The notes below the pieces were generated by a model, which saw nothing but the letters and a program-made list of their open reading frames with translations, did not search any database and was not told the origin of the DNA. A DNA stretch of 64,000 bases from Argyresthia goedartella (Eukaryota; Arthropoda; Insecta; Lepidoptera; Argyresthiidae): contig OX463829.1 in assembly GCA_949825045.1 (NCBI GenBank), positions 16,152,715 through 16,216,714 on the forward strand, written 5' to 3'. Position numbers and translations under genes: made by a program. Shown one piece after another: positions 54,745-64,000 of the stretch. Numbering within the stretch: position 1 is the first letter of the stretch; each line of letters opens with the position of its first letter.

Positions 54745-56458
54745 ATGTCGTTATCTGAAATCCAGAAGGGTGAATCTAAGGAACTCAGATGGTTTTCCTC
54801 CGCACACGGTCTGATAGACCGTTTAGATAGGCATGATGTGGTATTGGAGTGGTCTATGGACGTTAAGGAAGGTTACAATAGGGTGCTCGAATTGTCCGCG
54901 CAGGCGGAATCAGTTGATGGTTGTGCACCTGACAGGCTGTCACGGTTGATAGGGGATGTCGACCAAGGTATGGAGATGGCAGCTGCTATCACGCAGAAGG
55001 CTGCGGACATACGTAGACAGCGCGAGTCCAGCCATGATGGTGACATTGAAGCACCTCTGCCGCATCAGGGATCGGGGTCCAGGTTACCTGCCATAACTAT
55101 GCCTACCTTTGACGGCGTGTCCGGTGAATGGATGAGCTTCATCAATCTGTTCGACAGTTTGGTGCACATGCGATCGGACATTACCAAGTCTGTCAAGATG
55201 GCTCAGCTGGTGGCAGCATTGATGGGTGAGCCTAGGGAGCTGGTCGCTCATTTGACAGTTAAGGGTAACTATGAGACGGCCAGGCAATTGTTGGTCAGAC
55301 GTTACCACAACAAACGGAGGTTGGCCGATGCCCAACTGAACCGTTTGTTTAGCATCCCGGTTGTGAACAAGGTCGGGGCCATACAGACGGAGGTTTTGAA
55401 CCCATTGTTGTCCGTCACCAAGGCTCTAGAGAATCTTGGACTTCCGGTTGGTGAATGTTCGTACTTACTGTTGTACATTGTACTTTCCCGCCTACCCGCT
55501 GACGTGCAGACTCGTTTCGAACAGTCTCACGGGAGGTCGGCCGAGGACCTGCCCGCCTTCTCCGACTTGGTCGGATTTTTGGAAGAGGAGGCTCGACGGG
55601 CAGAGAATTTGGGGTTGACGGTCACCCATCCTTCGGAGCCACAGAGAGCTGCCGGGAGCGCTGTGAGTAGGGGCCCTCCGACGAGGAAGGACCGCACCAA
55701 CCGGCAGTCATATGGGACTGTGAGTGCATTGACCCCACATGGTGAGACCTGCCCATGTTGTAGGCAGATTGGCCATGCTGTGGCCAATTGCAATAAGTTC
55801 AGGGAACTTAGGGTTCAGGGACGGCGCCGGATGGCCAAGCAGCGGAGCTGGTGTTTCCTGTGCCTCAGGCCACACATGGCTAGGGACTGCACGCGCACAC
55901 AAATGTGCGGATATTGTGGTGGGGCCCACAACAATCTGTTGTGCATGAACCGGTCCGGCCAACAGCCACCACAGGGCCCGTACCCAGGGTGACACGGCAT
56001 GGGGCCCTGAGAATTCGTTTGCGACTCGGAGCGCAACTCAGGGGCCAACGTCCCCACGTGCACAGGGCAGTACTAGGGTGCAGGGCCGCACTCAGGGTCA
56101 TTACATGGGGGGCCCTGAGTTTTCGGTTGCGACTCAGCATCCGACTCAGCGGGACATTGGGTGTGTTGAGCAGGCCGTAACGGGCGGGTGGCATGGGACA
56201 CCTTCGAGCTATGCGGGTGCGGTTCGGACGCCGCCTCAGTTGTCGCCCCGCTCGTCGCCTCGTCCTCGTCGGTCACATGTGATGTCCCCCCCGCTCATGG
56301 AGCGGCCACGGTTGAATTCACGCCCACCCCCCTTTACGGGGCGTCGTAGGGTGGCAATGGAACCGGCGCGTGGGCCATTTGTACAATGGGACCCTCTGGC
56401 GTATAGCTGCATACCTGATCGGTTACAGGCAGATTGGGGCCCCGGGGGCCCTCGCTAG
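54745..56458 (+). pseudogene. BEL/Pao gag, element 2
   Basis: The ATG at 54745 is chosen because sequence before 54734 is LINE. About 415 codons are open to 55992. They contain an N-terminal helical region, a DUF1759-type core (about residues 125-290; SFINLFDSLVHMRSDITKSV) and three zinc knuckles at about residues 336-400 (CPCCRQIGHAVANC, CFLCLRPHMARDC, CGYCGGAHNNLLC). A frameshift between 55985 and 56080 moves the Pro/Arg-rich tail into the next frame, which ends at TAG 56456-56458. Element 1 shows the same tail in frame, so the frameshift is a lesion of this copy. Gag forms the particle and binds RNA. Confidence 0.87.
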
Positions 56459-59400
56459 GAATTTGCGGCCCAACAATTTGTTGCCCCCCAACCGGAGACG
56501 GTGGTGTTACCGATCGCCTCTGTGCTTGTTTGGGATTTGGCGGGCAACCCAACATACGTTCGCGCCCTATTAGATTCTGGAGCTCAGGGCTGCATTGTAT
56601 CGAATGATTTAGCAAAATGGTTGGGCCTCAAGGTAAATAGGTATAATAAATCAATACGGGGCGTGGGGAATGTAGTTGGTCAATCGGTGATCACGTTCTC
56701 TCCACGTTATGACATTTTGACAAAAACATCCGTGCAAGCTTTAGTAATGACGCATGTCATGGGCAGACACCCCTTGGTGAAGTTGAATCCGGCCGTTCGA
56801 TTCCTGACATCAGGACTCAAGTTGGCGGATCCCGATTTTGACACTCCAGCCCCGGTCGACCTGCTACTGGGAGCAGACGTTCTGGGTAGGTTTCTGTTGT
56901 CGGATCGGCGAGTTCTTCAGCCGGACGGGTTGATTGCTGTGGATACAAAGTTTGGTCACGTGATCACGGGTCCGGCATTGCCAATGGTTAGGCCTGCCGA
57001 GTCAGATGGCATACTTATTGGCTCAGCGTTGTCAGACGCTATCCAACGTTTCTGGGAGATAGAGGAACCTCCCACCGTTCGTCGAGTCGACGCAGACGAA
57101 GAAGAGTGCGAGTTGTTTTACCAGAATAGTACTGGTCGCCTTCGTTCTGGTCGTTTTGTAACTCGACTTCCTTTCAGGGCCGATCGACCGCCACTAGGAG
57201 AATCTAGGAAGATGGCTGAGACGAGATTGATGTCGATGGAGCGTAGGATGTCAAGGGACGCCGTATTTAAACAAAAATACGTTGATTTCATGAGGGAGTA
57301 TGAGTCGTTAGGACACATGTCGGTATCGGGTGTGGACTGGAGATCTGAGGATCATTGTTTCCTTCCACACCATGCCGTCCTGCGAACCCCTACCGGCAAG
57401 ATTCGAGTTGTTTTTGATGGGTCAGCACCTACCTCGAACGGGATGTCCCTGAATCAGTGTCTACATTCGGGACCCAAGTTGAGTCGTGATATTTCGGATA
57501 TTCTCACGAGCTTTCGGAGACACCAGATTGTATTTGTCGCAGACATTCGGATGATGTTTAGGCAAACGGTAATTCATCCGGCTGACAGAAGGTATCAGTT
57601 GATACTTTGGCGTGAGACCACGGCCGAGCCAGTCAAGGTCTATGAGTTAAACACGAACACGTATGGCTTACGGTCTAGCCCGTATTTGGCGATGCGTACC
57701 CTGCGGGAGTTGGCATCGCGTGACCGTGTGAGCTATCCTAGAGCCGCCGCTATCCTGGAGCAAGATTTGTACGTCGATGACGTCTGCACAGGGGCAGCCA
57801 GTGTAGAGGAAGCTCTGGACCGACGTGACGAGCTCATTCAATTGCTGGAACGAGGCGGCTATGAACTACGCAAGTGGATGTCCAACTCCCCTGAGTTGAT
57901 GGCTGGTCTCCCAGATGAGTTTCATCAAGACCCGCACATTTTTGAGGATCCTGACAACCCTAACATGTTGTCAGTGCTTGGAATTCAGTACCGGCCCGTC
58001 CATGATGAGTTTACCTATCGGGTGGTTTTAGAAACACCGAAGGCCTGGACGAAACGGTCAGTACTGTCAACGATTGCGAGAACGTTCGACCCGAAAGGAT
58101 GGATTTCTCCAGTCACCTTTGCTCTCAAATGTTTTATGCAAAGGCTATGGGCGGCTCAGTTGACCTGGGACACCCACCTCTCAGGTGATTTGTTGACTGA
58201 TTGGACGCGAATGTTCACCTCGCTATCGGACATAAATAATGTATCGCTGCCGAGGAAATTGGTCCCTGCTGGGGATTACAGGGCAACCCTTCACGGGTTT
58301 TGTGATGCCTCTGAACGAGGGTTTGCGGCAGCGGTTTATTTGCGAACCGTCACCTCCACCGGGGAGGTCGACGTGCGTTTGGTTTTGGCAAAAAGCAAGG
58401 TAGCGCCTATTCGGACAAGGATGACGATTCCAAAACTGGAACTGTCCGGGGCTGCTCTTTTGACCAAACTTTTGAATCACACTCTAACAGTGTTGCGTGG
58501 GTCAGTGGTTTTGGAGGATACGGTGTACGCTTGGACGGACAGCCAGATTGTTTTGTACTGGCTGAAGGCTTCGGTCCATAACTTAGAGGTTTATGTTGCG
58601 AACCGTGTCTCCCAGATTGTGTCGTCTGAGGTCCCACTGACCTGGAGACATGTACCAGGAGAATTGAACCCGTCTGATTGTGCATCCAGGGGATGTCAGG
58701 CTCCTGTACTCGTTAGACACCATTTGTGGTGGGGACCACCCTGGCTTGCCAAGAGAGAATCGGACTTGCCCCACAGCCACGTAGTAGTATCTTCGGATCA
58801 TGGCCCCAGAGCGGCCGTGCATGTTACCCAGAAGGCTGAGGACCCTGACGCCGGGTTTCTGCTGGACCGATATAGCTCACTTGACAAGTTGATAAACGTG
58901 TCCACTTGGATTAGGAGATTCGCTCGAAATTGTCGTACTCCTCGCGATCAGCGAACGTTGAACCCTATTCTGACTCCGGCAGAGCGAAACGAGTCGCTGT
59001 TGAATTTGGTCCGGTTGGTACAGTCCTCGAAGTTTGGGGCAGAATTGGAGATTATACGAAGTGGACGTTCGAAATTGAAGGGAGCCGTCGCGCGTCTCAA
59101 CCCCTTTGTTGATTCGACCGGGTTACTTCGGGTAGGATAGGAGGAAGATTGCGCAATGCGAATCTGTCGTATTCGGCTCGTCACCCACTTCTGCTCCCCA
59201 AGGGGGGACAGTTAGTTGAATTGCTGGTGACTGATCATCATATTAAAAACGCGCATGCCGGCTGTAACGCGTTGTTGGCCACGCTCCAGCGGGAGTTTTG
59301 GATCTTATCTGCCCGCCGTGCCATACGGAACATCGTGTTTCGGTGCATGCCTTGTTATCGACTTAAGGCTGCCACGATGCAACCTCTCATGGGGGACTTG

Positions 59401-60344
59401 CCCCCTGATCGTGTGAATGAGGTCAGACCGTTTTCAGGTGTTGGTACGGATTTTGCAGGACCGTTTATGGTGAAGAGTTCACGATTGCGTACCGCTAAGC
59501 AATACAAGGCGTACCTAGGTGTGTTTGTTTGTTTATCCACCAAGGCGGTACATCTCGAGCTCGTTGCTGATCTCTCGACAGAGGCTTTCATTGCTTGTTT
59601 GGATAGGTTTGTTTCTCGAAGGGGACTTCCAACTTTGATCCGCTCTGATAACGGCACTAACTACATAGGTGCGGAACGATACTTACGAGAGATAGTCAAC
59701 TTTTTGAATGTAAATAAAGTGGATATTGGAACGGCCCTCTCCCGTCGGAGTATACAGTGGACCTTCAGCCCACCGATTTTCCCCCACTGGGGTGGGATTT
59801 TTGAGGCCGTAGTTAAGTCAGCTAAGACGCACTTGGGGCGTATAGTAGGTCAGACCGCGCTGACTTTTGAGGAGCTCGCGACATTGTTTTGTAAGATCGA
59901 GGCCGTTCTCAATTCGCGACCGTTGTGTCCGCTCAGCTCGGATCCAAATGACCTGGAGGCTCTGACCCCAGGCCATTTCTTGATAGGACAGCCACTTAAC
60001 GCGTTGCCCGAGCACCCCTTCGAGGGAGTGAAATTGTATCGGTGAAGTTGTCAAGGTATCAGATGTTGCAGCAGTTTACTCAGAATTTCTGGAAGCGTTG
60101 GTCGCTCGAGTATCTGCATATCTTACAACAGCGCCTTAAGTGGACTGACAAAACTAGCCCCCCTAGTGTTGGTGACCTCGTTCTGGTTAAGGATGCTAAC
60201 CTACCGCCACTACGTTGGCGCAGGGGGCGCATTGTTAACGTGTTCCCTGGCAAGGACAGGACCCCCCGGTCTGCAGAGGTTCTAGTAGGAGGCTCGGTTC
60301 TAAAACAAGCGGTAGCAACGTTGTCTCGGCTGCCCGTAGATTAG
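56459..60344 (+). pseudogene. BEL/Pao pol, element 2
   Basis: In frame with the gag tail past a UAG at 56456. Protease (LLDSGAQ, about 56567), then RT with VFDGSAP and YVDD (about 57770), RNase H (GFCDASERGFAAAVYL, AWTDSQIVLYWL), an H2C2 zinc domain ([16 protein letters not shown]), a DD-E integrase ([33 protein letters not shown]) and a DUF5641-like end, stopping at 60344. Two frameshifts: a 5-bp tandem duplication (TAGGA) near 59137, and a 14-bp imperfect duplication near 60035. All catalytic motifs are present between the breaks. It makes the enzymes for copying and integration, but this copy is disabled. Confidence 0.88.
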
Positions 60345-60345
60345 G

Positions 60346-60376
60346 GGACAGGTGGGTGCCTGTCCGGGCGGGTGAT
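60346..60376 (+). promoter_or_regulatory. Hairpin and polypurine tract, element 2
   Basis: GGACAGG (60346-60352) and CCTGTCC (60359-60365) flank a 6-nt loop, followed by GGGCGGGTGAT and the 3' LTR. The arrangement equals that of element 1, although the LTRs differ. Confidence 0.6.
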
Positions 60377-60920
60377 TGTTCGATTCCAAATCGATATTCG
60401 ATCGATGGTTTCTGAACGGTCATTTTAATTTGACGTTAGCTGTCAATCTGGCAGTTTTGACAACTGACAGACGAAAGCCCTCGCAATGTAAACGCCTTTT
60501 GATCAGGGTTTTGAAATTAAATCGCAGGGCATCTGGAATGTATTCGAGATTCCCTCAGGATTGTTAATATAGCTGAGTGTGCCGTTGTCTCTCGAACCAG
60601 ATAAAGTTCGGATTTTCGTGCCCGATTTGTATTTACCAGTAGAAACATAACCTGTGCTGGACACTGTGCTATCACGCTGGCCCGCCAGTCATACCTGGTT
60701 GGCTGAAGAACCTGTCTACCAAGAAGAGCCTAGGGTGCACCCGGGCCTTGCAGAGAGACAGGAGGTTGACGGGACCGAAGCACAGGCCAGGTTAGATCTA
60801 CCCCACATAACTTCAGCTCGGTGAATCGCCGACGTTCATCACTTCTTGGCACGTGATCGTCACGCTACCTCGTAGCTCATGGGCCCCTACGAGGTCATTA
60901 GGTGCTGAGAAGCCTGAACA
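60377..60920 (+). repeat. 3' LTR of BEL/Pao element 2
   Basis: 544 bp, matches the 5' LTR with about seven substitutions by eye (for example GACGTTAGC against GATGTTAGC). Followed by CTGGG. Confidence 0.92.
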
Positions 60921-61129
60921 CTGGGTAAAAAACTAACCATTGTTACACACTATGAAACACCCTACCCAAAAAAATACCGTATACAAGATATATTATCCTC
61001 TCTTCCGCATAGTGGGTATCTTATAGTATGTATGTGTATCTATGTATTTATTGTATTCTATTAATTTATTTTATAGTATGTGTAGGATGTATTGTGATTT
61101 GTCTGACAGTATATTGACTTTATTTCTTT

Positions 61130-61310
61130 CTTTTAAATCTTAATTGTACACTAGGACTACCTCTCTATAAATATTTTTTCCTTTCCTCACAGGTTAGCTG
61201 CAAGAAATTTCTTTTTAGAAATAAGCTCACCTTTGCATATTGTTCGTTGTATTTTTTCCATTGTGTTTTCTGTGCAATAAAGAATTATTATTATTATTAT
61301 TATATATGGA
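61130..61310 (+). pseudogene. LINE 3' UTR fragment
   Basis: AGGTTAGCTGCAAGAAATTTC, TAGAAATAAGCTCACCTTTGC and GTGCAATAAAGAATTATTATT match the 3' UTR end of the LINE at 43735-46184 (46080-46184). No coding part remains. Confidence 0.7.
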
Positions 61311-63849
61311 TTTTTTAAACTTTTTGAAGTTTATGAACTACTGTTTAATTTTAGTGTGGACGCAAACATTATAATTTATTCTTTGCGTAGTCTATCTATA
61401 ATTCATCTTGCATACGGAATTAGCTATTGCATTTTATCTAGAAGATTAAAACTAGGTACCTATAGTAATGTGTCCCTAGACTGAGAATGATAGTGACACA
61501 AGAAAAAAAATAAAAAAATAAAACATTGAGTAAGTATCTACTAAACCATTTATTTATTAATAATCATGTTTAGTGTCATAAAATATGTAGGTAAAATGGA
61601 ATAACAATATAAAGGTATAAACATATCAAATATAAAAAAGACAGATTTATGGCAAACAACCTGTCAAACTAGCACTAAGAAAAGAACAAACTGTTTAGTC
61701 TCATGTGATGACCCTAGAAGGGGCCGCCATTAGAGACACAATGAGAAGCAGAGTGGCAAGAATTAGCGACATTGTTGTAGGTTCAAAATTCTATAAAAAA
61801 TAAAACTAGATTCTTGAATAAATGAAGTAGGTATTGACAAATAAATACACCAAATACTTTGATGTTATGATTACGACAGTATGCCGTTGATACCCACAAT
61901 CGCCCTATATTAGCCCTCGCTATTCTCACGCACGCGTCGTGCGGTCGGCGCGTAGTCGTCCATTCACATGCCCCTCGCCTTTTTTTTAGAGCTAACAATT
62001 CCAGAATAGAATGGGTTTGACTAAATGTAATTTATATTATAACGCAAGCAACAATATCTCATTAATTATTATCAATCCTTCTCTAGATAGATAAGATTAG
62101 AGGCAAAAGGAGTTCATTGTCACGATAACAGTACGCCTTGATAAGTAATGTCAACAAAACGGCCTCAAAAGGAGGCATAGAAGCAAATCATTGTGTCAAG
62201 GTAATCTTTAAATGACTGCCGCCACACATTACCTATGTAAGTATGGGTACATAGGAAGATGTTTATAGTTAAACTTGTAACGAAAATCCTGTTACTAAAC
62301 CGGGAGTTAGTATGTTAGGCCCTAAAGGTACTTCATTAAAATTGGTACGGGAAAATGCACCAACAGCGAATGGGCAAACATGGTCCTTCGAGCCGCATTC
62401 TCTATGCCACCACTCGAGTTCAGGCTTTGCCATTGATGAGAATTGATGTTGTCTTTCAAAATAGACGTTAATTTTCAATTATCGACTTCACAAAGCTACA
62501 TGTGTAATCCGACCGCAAGGTCAAACCGAAATAATCGCTAATGAGTCGCTTCGAAAGGTTTTGGTCAAATTACGCTATAAGTCGATTCGAACGCTTTTGG
62601 TCAAATTACAAAAGACGAGTTAAAAACTACCTTGATTATGCAGTTACATACTTTAAGTTAAGAGGACATTCGTGTCACTGAAAATTGTTTTTAAATTACG
62701 TATTTTATTCCAATAAGGCAAATGTTACTTGATCTTTTAACCAAGCTCGCCAATGGTGCAACTTGAACCCTTCAAAACCCTAATATATTTCGTGACTCAT
62801 ACACTGTTCTTACTACCCTTGCTACCATAAATCCCTACAATTACCGTGCAACTACACCAACGACTATCATATGTAGCTACCATGGGGTGGTTTAGGTTAC
62901 ATTCCAACAAAAGTATTAAAACTTCTAATCTACTGAGGTAAATAGTGCATTTAAAATCTGTTGCCTAGCTTAGAAATGCGCAGCAGACAATAAGCCGTTT
63001 ACAAACTAAATAGGTGATTAATTTCAATAACTAGCTCCTATGATAAGAATAGATAAGACTTATCATCAGAGTAACAAGTACCGCGCTAAGGTAATACGAA
63101 TATTACGTAGAGCAAAAAATTTTTTTTTTAATTTTGGAAGCCTAATTGCATGATCCTTCGAGCCGGAGCTGCAAGAAAGTTTAATTTAAATCTTCAAATC
63201 CTTTTCAACACTACCCAACTCGCAACCTATACTTTTTCAATACATGTAGACATAAAGCCAAATGGCCGTACGATAACTCTCTGGTTAGTCTTACTTTATT
63301 CGATCAAAGATGCGCAGGTACTTACACTCTGAAAACGAACAAGTCATTCACATCACAGCGAAGTATGCATCACGTGGGTGGGCGCCATTTTACAAATATG
63401 GCTGCCAGGGTCGCCGGTCGTTGTAATTACAAACTACAATAGGACAACATTACAATTAGAATTCTTGCATTGCGAAATTGCAAGCCCGAGAAGGCCTAAA
63501 AAATTAAGAAAGTGAAGTTTTTGACAGTGGTTGTACTGAAAGTGGAGCTCAATAAATGTATGAATGTACAATACATTTTTAATAAATCGACAACCGTAAC
63601 GAAATTCTCCGCTACGGTTGATATCGGCTGTTTCCAATACAATATGAAAAGAGTAACCTATAAACATTTTAAATTGGATAGCACTTACCTACCTACCTAT
63701 GAGTATAAAATTCAATTTGATGGGTAACGTACAGTAATGTAGAGATATTTGTGGTTGTTTAGAATGAGTAGCTTGCGTGCTCATATACTGGGTGTTATTT
63801 ACACGACACTGAATCAAATAGTATATATATTATAAAAAGTGAAAAATAA
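61311..63849. other. AT-rich region without supported gene
   Basis: No exon, tRNA or complete element was recognised apart from the satellite relic at 61915. Two TCGCTTCGAAAGGTTTTGG/TCGATTCGAACGCTTTTGG copies near 62550-62600 form a diverged short pair. Confidence 0.4.
61915..61976 (-). repeat. Satellite relic, inverted
   Basis: ACGCGTCGTGCGGTCGGCGCG and GCCCCTCGCC match the complement of the 68-bp unit, with a different middle. About 14 kb from the array. Confidence 0.6.
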
Positions 63850-63854
63850 TAATT

Positions 63855-64000
63855 TTTAGCTACAAGCGATAAACATAAACATTTACATACAGTCACATAC
63901 ATTTCTTCTGGCCCCACACTAGGATACCGTGTCGTGGGAACCAGAAACAGCGCCGTCACACACATATAAACATCCAAGACCTGGGGTTATATTTTACCGC
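63855..64000 (-). mobile_element. SINE family B, inverted, cut by the window edge
   Basis: Reads as the complement of 31230-31370: ACATACAGTCACATACATTTC, TGGCCCCACACTAGGATACC, then ACACACATATAAACATCCAAG. The head lies beyond the right edge. Confidence 0.7.

Larger units (their letters stand above)
50396..60920 (+). mobile_element. BEL/Pao LTR retrotransposon, element 2
   Basis: 544-bp LTRs (TG...CA) are flanked by CTGGG at 50391-50395 and 60921-60925. Order: 5' LTR, primer-binding site (duplicated), a nested LINE, gag, pol (protease, RT, RNase H, integrase), hairpin and purine tract, 3' LTR. The LTRs differ at roughly seven positions by eye, so it is older than element 1. It is the same subfamily as element 1 by protein and layout but has different LTR sequences. 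Two small duplications break pol, one frameshift breaks gag, and it carries a nested LINE. Probably inactive. Confidence 0.92.

Noticed and set aside
1..64000. CRISPR array, operon or bacterial features
   Set aside because: No direct repeats with unique spacers, no ribosome binding sites, and clear spliceosomal introns and insect retroelements throughout.

Overview
The window reads as nuclear DNA of an insect, most likely a moth or butterfly. It is AT-rich and full of retrotransposons and SINEs, and the few host exons have canonical GT-AG introns several kb long. There are no operons, ribosome binding sites, genuine tRNA or rRNA genes, or CRISPR arrays. Most of the sequence is mobile elements nested inside one another.

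Host genes. (1) A minus-strand gene fills roughly the left 25 kb. Five exons with matching splice phases lie at 24826-24727 (ATG), 20484-20290, 19059-18945, 14686-14534 and 1005-886, and the gene runs off the left edge. Exon 2 encodes a coiled coil resembling the trimerisation segment of EMAP-like (EML) microtubule-associated proteins. (2) A plus-strand exon at 38724-39686 carries a long GC-rich reading frame that I do not recognise.

Left part (1-25 kb). The EML-like introns hold a BEL/Pao LTR retrotransposon (2734-14493, minus strand, target duplication ACGAC) that lies about 40 nt past a splice donor. Its RT and RNase H region has been removed by an in-frame deletion, and an apparently intact CR1-like LINE (5119 to about 10870) is inserted in it. 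A decayed piggyBac (15002-17741, TTAA flanks) and tRNA-derived SINEs follow.

Middle part (25-50 kb). This is AT-rich sequence with SINEs of several families, a palindrome-rich foldback family, repeat relics, the unrecognised exon, and a 68-bp GC-rich satellite. A 5'-truncated LINE (minus) interrupted the satellite, and a second LINE (plus) was then inserted into the first. Both target duplications are visible.

Right part (50-64 kb). A second BEL/Pao element (50396-60920, plus strand, target duplication CTGGG) has 544-bp LTRs, a 315-bp tandem duplication that doubles its primer-binding region, a nested LINE that is itself interrupted by a small LINE tail, and gag and pol. In both BEL/Pao copies gag and pol are in the same frame, separated by one conserved UAG stop, which suggests expression of Gag-Pol by stop-codon readthrough. 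Past it is AT-rich sequence with LINE, satellite and SINE relics.
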